From: Dactylorhiza incarnata
Taxonomy: Eukaryota; Streptophyta; Magnoliopsida; Asparagales; Orchidaceae
Assembly (NCBI GenBank): GCA_033032865.1
Contig: JAWHQI010000024.1
Coordinates: 3,596,001-3,660,000 of the forward strand
Direction: 5' to 3'
Length of the DNA stretch: 64,000 nucleotides
The number at the start of each line of letters is the position of its first letter. Position 1 is the first letter of the stretch. Positions 34,540 to 45,539 of the stretch are shown here, one piece after another. Both the position numbers and the translations under genes were made by a program. The notes under the pieces were generated by a model. It saw only the letters and a list, made by a program, of their open reading frames with translations. It searched no databases and had not been told where the DNA came from.

Positions 34540-35593
34540 GACCACACTCACAATACTCTTTGTTTCAAAGTTTGACTTGTGGTTGGATCTAATATCTCCC
34601 GCAACTTCTTCTTCATTTCATGCCTTTGCAAATCAGTTACATTATCATACTTGTTTAGTATGCCTTCCAACTCCATATGTATGTCATGTTTTTTTTTCAA
34701 ACTCTCTTTTAATATGTACTGCTTCTGGAGTTGCAACATTCAAAGTGAGTTGCTTCCAATGCTTATGAACCATCCAAAGAGGAAAGACATTGAACTGATT
34801 GATTTATACCAACAATTCATGAGCACACGACAATCCCATTGTGGACCTAACCTTGTGTAAACAATCCTTTGCTTCAACACATCCACTTCCAGCTAGTTCC
34901 TCCTCCTTCTTTATTTTCTCCAAAGCAAAAACTGAAACTGAACCAAACAACTCAAAATAAAGTGAACCTCAAAATCTAACGTTAACTTGAATCGAACTTT
35001 GGCCAAATGATCTTTTTAATTTCCGTGTGCTGAAGTGTAAGCATTTGGGCAAATACTTTCCAAGCAGATGTAAGGTTGCAAATAGAAACTTCAAGAAAAC
35101 GTTTAAGTTTGCTATGTCCACTTTTTACCAGGTTGGTTGTGCAATTTCCCAAATGTAAATACTTATCTATCCATGCAGAAATGAAATACTCCTTGTATGA
35201 CTCAATCCAAGTAGTAACCACATACTTTATTACATTAGAGAATTTTTCTGAATACATGCTTATGATTGAGTTGAATCTTTGTTGAAAATCAAGTATAGTT
35301 GGGGAGCCAACTAATTGGTGCCACATGTTTAAGAATCCTTCACATTCTTTACCCTGCCTAAAGAACTTCTTGTAATGTGCAAGGATATTTCTGCTAATAT
35401 GAACCTGACATAATATGATTCCAGTGGATGGAAAGACAAGCTTGATAGCATTTAGCAAAGCAATTTCACGATCTATAATGAAGATACCGGGTAATGAATC
35501 TTGTTTTAGGTTACTCTTGAAACACTGAAGTGCCCAAACAGAACTAACTTCCGTTTCATTTGACATAAATGCAAAGGAAGAGAAAAACCACAT
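34540..35593 (-). pseudogene. FAR1/Mutator-like (MULE) transposase relic
   Basis: The 203-codon open frame at 34982-35593 matches the MULE transposase core: a WALQCFKS block, FIIDREIALLNAI (second catalytic Asp at residue 41), LCQVHISRNILAH (the CxxH motif), then TTWIESYKEYF and HLGNCTTNLVKSGHSKLK. In active relatives the last block reads RVES, supplying the catalytic Glu. Here it is Lys (residue 157), so the enzyme would be dead even if expressed. Downstream in other frames are a SWIM-like MGLSCAHEL (about 34800-34860) and a LEGILNKYDNVTDLQRHEMK helix (34548-34739). The N-terminal DNA-binding domain and first Asp are missing. Function in the family is cut-and-paste transposition, or transcription regulation when domesticated. 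Confidence 0.75.
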
Positions 35594-35701
35594 ACAATTT
35601 TCTAAAAAAACATATACATACCACCCATAATTTCTTCTATGTTACCTCAATGAAAAATCCTCAACAAAATTATTTAAATAGATGATATAGAGACGGAAAT
35701 A

Positions 35702-35975
35702 TACCTACTTGAAGCCAGCTTGGTTTTTGAATGCTTACTTGAAGTCCTCTCCAACAATGCCAAGAACAAAATCTGCATAAAAGATTTGGGTTTTTTTCAC
35801 ATTTTAGGTTTCAAAAATCTGAAGCAACTTGGAGTGGGGTCCGACAAATACCTACTTGAAGCCAACTTGGACTGTGAATGCCTACTTGAAGCCCTCTCCA
35901 ACAATGTCTTTCAACAAAATCTACTCATTAGGGTTTTTTCAGATTTTGGGTTTCAAAAAATATGAAGCAAGGGGT
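35702..35975. repeat. 147-bp tandem duplication
   Basis: Segments beginning 'tacctacttgaagcca' at 35702 and 35849 repeat with ~15% differences. Each holds the internal echo 'tacttgaag-cctctccaacaatg'. It lies upstream of the MULE relic on its strand. Confidence 0.75.
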
Positions 35976-36039
35976 TTTCAGATTTGTACCTTACCTAGTT
36001 CAAACGGCCAGAAGGATGTCGACGAGAGGACCCCTCAAA

Positions 36040-36440
36040 ATGATGACCTGAGGCGGGAGACCCAAACCGCCGGCGATGTGGAGGAGAAACGCGAATCGCT
36101 TGAACCGCAGGAATGCCAGAATGAAGGTTGGAATCGCCGGCGATGTGGAGGAGAAACGCGAAATCGCTAGGCGCCGGATTTCGAGAGCGAGGAAGAAGGA
36201 TTGCAAAATCGCTGAGCACCGGTTTTCGGGAGCGAAGAAGGATCGGGTTTTCTTTGTTAAAGCTTAGAGTATTTTCGGTTATAAGGAGGGGTGCTATTAG
36301 AAGTGTTATTAGGAGGAGAAAGTAAAAAAAAAAGAGAGTTTTAAATAATTTTAGGGCTGCTAATATCCTAATTCGAGCTGCTATTAACAACGCTCTTAAC
36401 AAATGAGTGCGACTAACAAAAATTACGACACCTCTAACAA
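36040..36440. repeat. 67-bp offset duplication and possible MULE end; no gene
   Basis: 'gccggcgatgtggaggagaa' occurs at 36069 and 36136. The right part, about 36290-36430, has several 'gctgctaat / gctattaac / gtgctattag' variants that could be a degenerate terminal repeat, but no matching inverted end was proven. Confidence 0.4.
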
Positions 36441-36584
36441 TTCTTATTTATAATGTTTAAACAAAATCATTTTCTGGAAAATAAACAGCTGTACCCGTAA
36501 CCCATTCTTATTAGGTGGGTGGGTCCCTTCTCGGTAGTGGGAACCCAGCTGGTCCAATTATCGACGAAAGATGTTTGCATAGCG

Positions 36585-36590
36585 CACGTG
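36585..36590. promoter_or_regulatory. G-box (CACGTG) upstream of the UBC gene
   Basis: A perfect CACGTG palindrome lies 277 bp before the UBC ATG, and a second ACGT core (tccacgta) lies at 36645-36652. Both are possible bZIP/bHLH sites. UBC32 of Arabidopsis is known as stress-responsive, so the sites are plausible, but use is not shown. Confidence 0.5.
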
Positions 36591-36866
36591 AGAACACATC
36601 CCAGCCGTCGATTAGGTTTCTGCTTCGTGGAACGGACACAACCGTCCACGTATATCTTGGTTTACTCGCCCTCTTCCTCTTTCTCGGCAGCAGAACCCAA
36701 CGCTCCGACTCCTACATCTTTCGTATCTCTGCATTTTCTTTCGCAGCTGGATTTTTTAAACCGAGCACAATTTTTCTCCAAATTTCCCTCTAAATTTTAG
36801 GATAGATTTTTGATTACATAGCATCCCGCGGAGGCAGTTTTTTTTCCCAATCGACCGACATCTTCG

Positions 36867-37546
36867 ATGTCGGAGGAGAAATATAACCTGAGGAATCCGG
36901 CGGTGAAGCGGATCCTCCAGGAAGTGAAGGAGATGCAGTCCAATCCGTCGGATGAGTTTATTAGCCTCCCACTTGAGGTATTTATGAATCAGAACCTTAG
37001 TCTTCTTTGTTATCTCCGTGAATTTGATCGGCCTAATGGGATCTCCTTGATGAGATCCCGTTAGGTTTCCTGCGCAGTTCGATTGGATTCTGTTAATGAT
37101 TGAAGATTTGATTTTATAGTTCGAACAAGACTTTTATTTCTCTATTTGCGTGGACTAGGAGTTCTCGATTCCGTCGATGTTAAAGTTAAAAATTTGTGTT
37201 TCCATTTTTGAATAGGAAAATATATTCGAGTGGCAATTTGCGATTTTGGGGCCTGGTGATTCGGAGTTTGAAGGAGGGATCTACCACGGCAGGATCCAGC
37301 TGCCTGCGGATTACCCGTTCAAACCCCCTTCCTTTATGCTACTAACTGTAATTGCTTGAACTCTTCGGCTGTGCGATTCTATTCAGAGTAACAAAGATAT
37401 CACCCGGTTGTTTAGTTTTGCTAATGTTTTACATTCTTCTATTTTGTTCTCAAAATTTCAGCCAAATGGGCGATTTGAGACACAGACAAAGATATGCTTG
37501 AGCATATCAAACCACCATCCCGAGCATTGGCAACCATCATGGAGTG
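36867..37546 (+). CDS. UBC32: UBC32-like ER ubiquitin-conjugating enzyme E2 (exons 1-3, incomplete)
   Basis: Three exons with GT-AG borders (36867-36977, 37216-37347, 37462-37546) encode 109 residues plus one base. The product starts MSEEKYNLRNPAVKRILQ and matches the UBC32/UBE2J1 class: EFEGGIYHGRIQLPADYPF, then PPSFMLLTPNGRFE and KICLSISNHHPEHWQPSWS. The catalytic Cys is residue 93, with TPNGR in place of the HPN motif, as expected for UBC6/J-type E2s. In Arabidopsis UBC32 acts in ER-associated degradation and is anchored by a C-terminal membrane segment. The fold's C-terminal helices and the anchor should follow in later exons (after WSV, phase 1). I searched all non-TE stretches to 59523 and did not find them. 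Either intron 3 exceeds 26 kb or this is a truncated copy. Exon sequence itself is undamaged. Confidence 0.9.
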
Positions 37547-38190
37547 GTATATTCTTTTGTCCGATCCTTTCTTTTGGTTCCTTAGTGCTGGTCTCTTTTG
37601 CAATAAGTTGCACCAAAATACGCTCATAGTTAAAAGTTCATTTGTTCAACATAAATGATTCATAACCCTGAAATAGTTGGGACAGGGCTGAAGATGTGAA
37701 TTATGTGATGGTGTCCTGTACTTTTTGCAGTTATCAGACTTGTTTATTATGATGAAAAGTGGTTAATTAATTAGCTTATTCAGTTTTATCTCAAAGATCT
37801 TAGTAGTCAAAATCATTTTGAGAGAGTTTAAAAAATAATAATCTTGGGATGGATGGAAAATGTAATCTTGGGTGATAAATGACAACCAAACTTGAAGGCC
37901 AACCAATTAAATTGAATGAATATTGACAATAACAACTTAATTAGCAGAAATGAACTGTGATAAGATCACTCATTTGCCTACTTTGTGATGGTCAACCGAC
38001 CTATGATACATGCTATAAACATCCATCTTGAATAGCCAAGTGACTAATAGATATTGAATAAAGCTACTAATCGAGATTTGTACATTTTATATACTTCTAA
38101 ATTGCTGTAATTACTTTAGCACCCTTGTATTGTTAAACAATATATAACCTTTCTCAAGTTCTGAGGGTACAAAACCAAAAACTTTTAAAC
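37547..38190 (+). other. Start of UBC intron 3, unique AT-rich sequence
   Basis: The intron begins gtatatt after the split Val codon. No exon or TE motif was seen until the gypsy relic near 38200. Confidence 0.7.
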
Positions 38191-38827
38191 CTCAATCCTC
38201 CATTTCTTCAACCCCCCATATTCTGATCCTCAAAAGGGAACTTGGGAACTTCATTTCCCGCTTAAAAAAGATCATATCTATTGGTTTGACTTGCATGCCA
38301 TCTCCAACAACAATGTCATATTATACTATGTTCAAAAAGCTCAAGGACGCCTTAACGCAATTCAATGAAACCAACGTTGGGAATTCCGACATCCTCACCC
38401 CCAAAGCCAGTAATTTGATTGAATCTCAACTCCCTTTCCTCCCTCGTTAACGTAGTTCTCTCCATTGAGGCTTGCCTCGACAAGCTCCACCCACCACAGA
38501 ACACCATCATCGTCGGGCATCCCAACGTCCCTAACCAAATTATTACCACCCCTCACAACAACATACTCCATTACACCCTCTCCACACCAACCAAAACCAT
38601 GAATTCCTACAATCTCGCTCCATTCTCCTTGACATTCCTGAGTTTGATTGATCTAAACCTCTCAGTTGGATCTTCTTCTCCTATCTATGCATCCTTAAAG
38701 GATACCGCCTCTCCATCGCCTCCGTCCACATTGACGACCTTGCCCTAGTATGGTCCCAATGGATGCACACCATCCAACACTTATGTACTTAAGACGCGGT
38801 TGTGACCTCTCTCATGGCGCATTCACT

Positions 38828-40200
38828 TCACCATTCATCGACTATTCTGAACTCACGACCTTCACGACCCTTACGACCCTTACGACCCTCACGAGTCACG
38901 ACCCTCATGACTCTCATCGCACTCACCATCAAGGATCGTTTTACTATCCACACAACCGATGAGTTATTTGATGAACTTTGTGGTGTCACCTCCAAATTCG
39001 ACCTCAACTCTGACTTTCACCATACTTCATTCAACCTAACCAAATCCCAAAGAAAGCTTTTCATATTCACCAAGGCTTATACAAATTCCTCATCATATCA
39101 TTCTGCCCAAAAAAACTCACCTCACATTTCAAGTCGGCATGAACGAGATGTTTACCCCTTTGAAAAATGCTTCGTCCTCGTCTTCTTGACAACATTCCCA
39201 TCTACCACCTAACACGGGTCGACCACCTACAAATCCTTGCCCAAGTCCTCAACTTTTCGGTTCCCCCCTGCTTCTTCGTTAAACCCTCCAAATGCGCATG
39301 TATCCAACAACAACTCGAAAACCTCGACCGCATTGTCTTAGACCAAGGCGTTGAAGTGGATCCTTCTAAAGTAGTTGCCATTGGCGAGTGGTTGTTTCCG
39401 AACTTCCTATGCATGCTGCATGGTTTCCTTGGCCTAGCCTTTTACTACCACCACTTTGTTCACAATTACACCACCATTTACACCCACTCATCGTCCTTTT
39501 CCGCAAGGAGACCTTCATTTGGTCACCACCTGCCGAGCTCGCCTTCTACCGCGTCAAGAACACGCATAAACAAATACCAGCCCTTCACCTACCTAATTTT
39601 TAAACACTCTTCACCATTGATTTTGATGTCTCCGACACCACTATCGATGCAATACTTTCCAAGTAAGGCCACCCCATCTTCTTCTACAGTCGCATCTCGC
39701 AAGTTATCGTCACACTTACAAACCGCCGCCACATACGACATCGACGAATCCATTCACAAATGAGATAAGTACCTCTTTGCCAAGTATATCATCCCACCGA
39801 TCATCAAAGCCTCCAACATTTTCTTCAATCACTAGTTGAGGCATAGAAGCAATATTTATGGATAAACAAACTACTCTGCTATACATACCGCATCATCTAC
39901 AAACTAGATTGAGATAATCTTGTGCATATTCACTTTCTCTATCCAATCGTTTGACGACTTCCTCTATCTCTCAAGTCTCTCCACCCCACACTTTACATTC
40001 CTCATTACTTTTCAAACTTATATTTTATACTATGCAATGACCAAACTGATCAGGAAATCGCTGCTGGTATCTTTACTGATCATTCAGATTTTTCCCATTA
40101 TCACATCTCCAATAACCAAATCTACTATGACCGTCACATATTCATCCATCCGAGTCAGCTCTCCATTTTATGCTTCCATTTAAAGACTTATGGCCTGCAT
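38828..40200 (+). repeat. 1373-bp tandem duplication, unit 1
   Basis: Identical to 40201-41573 except one base noticed (aatcgttTgac versus aatcgttGgac near 39947/41320). It covers RT, RNase H and the IN start of the dead gypsy copy. Confidence 0.95.
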
Positions 40201-41573
40201 TCACCATTCATCGACTATTCTGAACTCACGACCTTCACGACCCTTACGACCCTTACGACCCTCACGAGTCACGACCCTCATGACTCTCATCGCACTCACC
40301 ATCAAGGATCGTTTTACTATCCACACAACCGATGAGTTATTTGATGAACTTTGTGGTGTCACCTCCAAATTCGACCTCAACTCTGACTTTCACCATACTT
40401 CATTCAACCTAACCAAATCCCAAAGAAAGCTTTTCATATTCACCAAGGCTTATACAAATTCCTCATCATATCATTCTGCCCAAAAAAACTCACCTCACAT
40501 TTCAAGTCGGCATGAACGAGATGTTTACCCCTTTGAAAAATGCTTCGTCCTCGTCTTCTTGACAACATTCCCATCTACCACCTAACACGGGTCGACCACC
40601 TACAAATCCTTGCCCAAGTCCTCAACTTTTCGGTTCCCCCCTGCTTCTTCGTTAAACCCTCCAAATGCGCATGTATCCAACAACAACTCGAAAACCTCGA
40701 CCGCATTGTCTTAGACCAAGGCGTTGAAGTGGATCCTTCTAAAGTAGTTGCCATTGGCGAGTGGTTGTTTCCGAACTTCCTATGCATGCTGCATGGTTTC
40801 CTTGGCCTAGCCTTTTACTACCACCACTTTGTTCACAATTACACCACCATTTACACCCACTCATCGTCCTTTTCCGCAAGGAGACCTTCATTTGGTCACC
40901 ACCTGCCGAGCTCGCCTTCTACCGCGTCAAGAACACGCATAAACAAATACCAGCCCTTCACCTACCTAATTTTTAAACACTCTTCACCATTGATTTTGAT
41001 GTCTCCGACACCACTATCGATGCAATACTTTCCAAGTAAGGCCACCCCATCTTCTTCTACAGTCGCATCTCGCAAGTTATCGTCACACTTACAAACCGCC
41101 GCCACATACGACATCGACGAATCCATTCACAAATGAGATAAGTACCTCTTTGCCAAGTATATCATCCCACCGATCATCAAAGCCTCCAACATTTTCTTCA
41201 ATCACTAGTTGAGGCATAGAAGCAATATTTATGGATAAACAAACTACTCTGCTATACATACCGCATCATCTACAAACTAGATTGAGATAATCTTGTGCAT
41301 ATTCACTTTCTCTATCCAATCGTTGGACGACTTCCTCTATCTCTCAAGTCTCTCCACCCCACACTTTACATTCCTCATTACTTTTCAAACTTATATTTTA
41401 TACTATGCAATGACCAAACTGATCAGGAAATCGCTGCTGGTATCTTTACTGATCATTCAGATTTTTCCCATTATCACATCTCCAATAACCAAATCTACTA
41501 TGACCGTCACATATTCATCCATCCGAGTCAGCTCTCCATTTTATGCTTCCATTTAAAGACTTATGGCCTGCAT
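40201..41573 (+). repeat. 1373-bp tandem duplication, unit 2
   Basis: Second copy, directly adjacent. The junction 'cctgcat|tcacc' joins the end of one unit to the start of the next. After 41573 the sequence changes to unique flank (taacgttgc). Confidence 0.95.
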
Positions 41574-41926
41574 TAACGTTGCATATTGCATACAGTATTA
41601 GCCTATTAGGATTCCTTTAGTTACTGGCATCTTAATTTCTTGTGCCGTCGATATGCTTGCTAATCAGCAGGAACATACTTTAGTAAAGGTGAGAATGACA
41701 CAAGTATGGAGCACATAGTGGATTTTATTTTCTCTTTTATGTTACTTATGCAAAGCTTAATTTGGTATCGGTTGATATTTATTGGTCTTGGTCCCATTTT
41801 CCTAGCCTCTTGTCTTTTCTATCCCGTTAGTACCTACTTCCACCATGTTGAGAAATTAACATAGACTTGGAACTATATCACTTCAAATTTGTGTCCGTTG
41901 TCTTCTTTTTGAGTGCTTAAGCCTAG
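41574..41926. other. Unique spacer between two gypsy elements
   Basis: AT-rich and intron-like. A short cag-GAACATACTTTAGTAAAG-gtgaga stretch imitates an 18-bp exon but does not encode any expected UBC32 sequence. No gene. Confidence 0.5.
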
Positions 41927-42141
41927 TGATAGGGATCGGCATTGGACCTCAGGCCACGATTCGGCGGGGCCCGCTTTTGTGTACTTCGCGCCGGAGGCGT
42001 TGATCAGATTGACGATCCTAGAACACTAGTGCGTCCAGAGCGCCGTTATAGTATTTGTATGTTTTTTTTACTTTGGACTTATATTTCGTGTTTTAGGACA
42101 CCGGCCATAATGACAAATCATAGCCGTTCACGCTGGGTGCC
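41927..42141 (+). repeat. 5' LTR of the old gypsy element, first part
   Basis: Aligns with 52071-52284. It is interrupted after gtgcc (42137-42141) by the nested chromovirus and resumes at 47605/47610. Confidence 0.9.
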
Positions 42142-42457
42142 TGATAGGAGAAAACTAGAAAGAAGAAGGCCAGTGGAGGAATTAGAGAGAAATTAGGGTT
42201 AAGAGGAGGGGGGAGAATAATACCTTGATCAATCATGCATGTCCCAAGAGAGAGAGCCCCGGGTATAAATATACCCGGGCCTAAGAGGGGCCGACCGGCC
42301 CCCCATGGGGCTGAACCGGTGTGGTTCAGCCCCAATCCGCTAGTATTAGAGAGTGGGGGCTGAACCGGATGGTTCAGCCCCATTGTCGCCAGTTTTCGCC
42401 TTTCGCCGTCGAGTGTATGTACGCCCAAAGAACTCTGTCATGTTCGGGGGCGTAACA
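42142..42457 (-). repeat. 3' LTR of the nested chromovirus (316 bp)
   Basis: Minus-strand TGTTACGCCCCCGAACATGA ... CTCCTATCA; matches 47288-47604. Contains a palindromic TATA region (gggtataaatataccc at about 42258-42273). The polypurine stretch GATGGAGAAGGGAA lies just inside at 42458-42471. Confidence 0.9.
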
Positions 42458-42624
42458 TTCCCTTCTCCATCAAGAACCAGCTTGTCCCCAAGGTGGTAGT
42501 ACGGGTTGAGCTCCCTGAATTTCAACAGATCAACCCACGTATTGTGTGCTTCGGACATGTGTTTCCATTTGACAAGGAGCTCCGACAAGTACTCGGTGCC
42601 CCGTTGTTTCCATTTGAGCATCAA
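42346..42624 (-). pseudogene. Chromodomain end of the nested chromovirus polyprotein
   Basis: This 92-codon frame reads LKWKQRGTEYLSELLVKWKH, then MSEAHNTWVDLLKFRELNPYYHLGDKLVLDGEGNVTPP. That is the chromodomain at the C-terminus of chromoviral integrase, with the LVKWK and TW core residues. The domain is thought to steer integration to marked chromatin. The frame runs on into the 3' LTR, as is common in these elements, and is out of phase with the integrase frame that ends at 42643, so a frameshift separates them. Confidence 0.85.
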
Positions 42625-42642
42625 GATCTCCTCTGGTACTGG

Positions 42643-43608
42643 TCACAGCTCACCTAAAACTGTTGCTTCGGGAAGGAAAGGGCTGGCCTGAATAATGTTA
42701 CCTATCTTTGGTTTAAGTAGGGACACATGGAAAGTCGGATGAATACGCGACCCCTCAGGAAGAGCTAAGGTGTAAGCGACCAGACCCACACGACGGACAA
42801 TACGAAAGGGCCCATAGTAGCGAGGGGCCAATTTCTGGTTCGTCCCGCGGCCTACGGAAACTTGGCAGTAAGGTCGGAGTTTGAGGAAGACCTCATCGCC
42901 GACCGCGAACTCCCGCTCCTTGCGATGTTTGTCTGCTTGGGCCTTCATGCGATCCTGGGCGATACGAAGATTCTCGCGCAAAGTGGCGATAGTGCGGTCC
43001 CGGTCGCGGAGCGCCCGATCCACGCCCGGTAAAGCTGTGCTGCCCGGTTCATAACTGCTCAAGGAGGGAGGAGGGCGACCATAGACGAACTCGAACAGAG
43101 TCAGTTTGCTGGCGGAATGATAGGAAGTGTTGTAGCAATATTCGGCCCAGTGTAGCCAACTGGTCCATGTCCTCAGCTCGTCCATAACAAAGCACCGAAG
43201 GTATGTTTCCACCCCTCGATTTAGAACCTCTGTCTGGCCATCCGTCTGGGGGTGATTCACTGTGCTGAAGTGCAGGCAAGTTCCCTGCAATCGAAACAGT
43301 TCCCGCCAGAATTTGCCCACAAATGTCGGATCCCTGTCGGAGATGATGGCGCGCGGTATGTCGTGGAGCTGGACAATTTCTCGAACAAAGAGCTCGACGA
43401 CGGATTCGCCGGTGTACGGGCGGCTCAAAGCCAAGAAATGTCCATATTTGGAGAGCTTGTCGACCACGACCAATATAGTGTCTTGCCCTGAGACTCGGGC
43501 AACTCGTCGATGAAATCCATGGACACTGTCTCCCAAATATGGCGGGGGATCGCTAGAGGTGTAAGTAGACCGACTGGATAGGTCGTCTCGTACTTCTGAC
43601 GCTGTCAT
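42643..43608 (-). pseudogene. Integrase core and GPY/F module of the nested chromovirus
   Basis: A 321-codon frame. The core has DTILVVVDKLSKYGHF (residues 43-58), AIISDRDPTF (Asp 91) and [14 protein letters not shown] (Glu 127), the D-35-E pair of the DDE triad. The first catalytic Asp lies in MDFIDELPE about 25 codons earlier but in another frame: one base is missing near 43500, so the ORF reads through garbled sequence there. The C-terminal part YYGPFRIVRRVGLVAYTLALP followed by IHPTFHVSLLKP is the GPY/F-type module. The enzyme inserts cDNA into the genome; this copy cannot. Confidence 0.85.
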
Positions 43609-43790
43609 GTCTCACATTGTTGCACAAACTGTTGGACGTCGCGCCGTAATCCTGTCCAAAACACATTCGCCCGAGCCCGTTGAAGAGTTCGGAGAATGCC
43701 CGCATGACCGCCGGTCGGGGCGGAGTGGAACTTGTGCAGCATAACTGTCTTCCAAGAAGAATGTGGTGGAACTACCACTCGGTTCTAATA

Positions 43791-44345
43791 CTAAAGTCTA
43801 TCATTCAGTAGTTGGTAGCCCGGGTAAGTGGTCTCCCCCCGTCGAAGAGCCTCCACAATGGCCCGCAGTGCGGGATCCCGCATAATCTCCTCCTGAATGT
43901 CATCTAACGAGTCGAGCAGGGGACCTGAAAGTTGGGCGAGGGAGCTCGCCGGTAATCGAGAGAGGGCGTCAGCCACCACGTTCTCTTTGTCCTGCCTGTA
44001 AAGAATCTCGTAATCATATCCCAACAGTTTCGTCACCCATTTCTGCTGAAGATGGGAGGAGATTCGTTGCTCCAAGAAGTGGTTCAGGCTTTGATGGTCA
44101 GTGCGGATTTTGAAATGTCGTCCCAACAAGTAAGGACGCCACAAAGCCACCGCATGAATGATCGCCAACATCTCCTTCTCGTACGTGGAAAGCCCCAGAG
44201 TACGGGGAGCCAATGCCTTGCTGTAAAAGGCCAGTGGTCGGCCCTCTTGCATCAACAATGCGCCGATGCCCACACCGGACGCGTCGGTTTCCAGCACAAA
44301 CTCCTTGTTGAAATCAGGGAGCGCGAGAACCAGAGTGGTCGTCAT
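43791..44345 (-). pseudogene. RNase H domain of the nested chromovirus
   Basis: A 184-codon frame with VLETDASGVGIGALLMQEG, YEKEMLAIIHAV and IRTDHQSLNHFL, supplying the Asp, Glu and Asp of Ty3-type RNase H. It then reads LLGYDYEILYRQDKENVVADALSRLP, which leads into integrase. A frameshift near 44350 cuts it from the RT frame, and it stops at 43791 before the integrase zinc finger. The role is RNA removal from the RNA-DNA hybrid during reverse transcription. Confidence 0.85.
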
Positions 44346-44352
44346 GGCCCCC

Positions 44353-45405
44353 TTAAGAGCATGAAATGCCTCTTTCAGCTGCCTCCGGCCATTGGAAGGC
44401 GTCCTTCTGTAGTAATTGAGTCAGTGAGCGAGCGATCTTGCTATAATCCTTGACAAATCGCCTGTAATAACTGGTAAGTCCCAGGAAGCCCCGTAATGCC
44501 CGGGCCGTGTGAGTGCGAGGCCATGATAACATGCTCTTGATCTTCTTGGGATCAGCCTTGACGCCGCTAGCGGTGACCAAATGTCCCAGGTATTCCACTT
44601 CTTCTTGCCCGAACGAACACTTAGAATGCTTGGCGTAAAGCTGATGTTGGCGGAGGATGGTGAAAACATGCTCGACATGGGCCAAGTGCTCCTCCCAATT
44701 GGTGCTATAAACGAGGTTATCATCAAAGAATATCAGCACTGATCGGCGGAGTAAGGGGCGAAATATCTCGTTCATTATGGCTTGGTACATGGACGGGGCG
44801 TTGGTAAACCCGAAGGGCATCACCAGGAACTCATAGTGTCCATCATGTGTGCGAAAAGCTGTCTTGTATATGTCCTCCTCACGCATCTGAATCTGATGGT
44901 AACCCGACCGAAGGTCGAGCTTGGTAAAAAGGCGAGCGCCGTGCAGTTCATCTAACAGTTCTTCGATCAGAGGGATGAGGAACTTATCCTTAATAGTTGA
45001 GCTGTTCAGGCTGCGGTAATCCACACAAAACCGCCACGTCCCGTCCTTCTTCTTGACCAGAATGATGGAGGACGAAAAGGAACTAGTACTGGGGCGGATG
45101 ATTCCCGCGGAAAGCATTTCTCTGACGCTGCGATCTATCTCAGTCTTCTGGATGTACGGATAGCGATACGGTCGGATGTTGGTGGGTTCTGCGCCCGTCT
45201 TGAGCTGAATCTGATGATCTCTGAACCGCGGTGGTGGAAGTGCGCGGGGTGTCTGAAAAATATCGACATACTGAGCCAGAAGCGCCTGCATCTGAACTGG
45301 TACAACTGGAGGAGCGGTAGGAGTCGGTGGAACCTCCATAATTACTGCCATCGTGTTGCCCTGACTCTCTAGTCGTTCCAGACTCCGAAGGAATGTTTCC
45401 TTCAT
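44353..45405 (-). pseudogene. Reverse transcriptase of the nested chromovirus
   Basis: A 350-codon frame containing the whole RT: VKKKDGTWRFCVDYRSLN (116-133), KLDLRSGYHQI (first Asp at 164), MPFGFTNAP, then FFDDNLVYS with the Asp pair at 228-229. The residue after the pair is Asn where Ile is usual (FFDDILIYS), which may weaken activity. The later part YLGHLVTASGV and RGFLGLTSYYRRFV is the RT connection region. It is frameshifted from the upstream protease frame near 45400 and from RNase H downstream. Confidence 0.9.
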
Positions 45406-45539
45406 TGGGGCGGATTTTAGGCCCCCCCAGAAAGTATTGCTTCCCGTGCTGTAGGAACTCCATCGTCATCTGGTCCCAGTCAAAGGTAACCCTCCTCAGT
45501 TGCTGTAGCCCACTGAACCCCAAACACCATGTCGGAGCC

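Larger units (their letters stand above)
38200..41573 (+). pseudogene. Decayed gypsy retrotransposon: gag end joined to RT, RNase H and IN start
   Basis: Translating across frames gives gag-like RLSIASVHIDDLALVWSQW (about 38700-38770). This is followed almost at once by RT: DRFTIHTTDELFDELCG (38935), KFDLNSDFHHT, GLYKFLIISFCP, a FFDD-equivalent region degraded to LLDNIPIYH, then FFVKPSKCACIQQ and GFLGLAFYYHHFV. RNase H follows (FTIDFDVSDTTIDAILSK), then YRIIYKLD, and IYYDRHIFIHPSQL at the start of the integrase region. Protease is missing between gag and RT, where there is an acgaccctt-type simple repeat. Many stops and frameshifts. The RT-to-IN part is present twice in tandem (1373-bp unit). 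No LTRs recognised. It lies in the presumed UBC intron. Confidence 0.75.

Noticed and set aside
41681..41698. Possible 18-bp exon flanked by cag and gtgaga
   Set aside because: The encoded EHTLVK does not match UBC32 after WSV, and the phase does not suit the phase-1 donor at 37546.
44353..45405. Endogenous pararetrovirus
   Set aside because: The RT is followed by RNase H, integrase and a chromodomain with LTRs and a TSD, so it is a Ty3/gypsy chromovirus.
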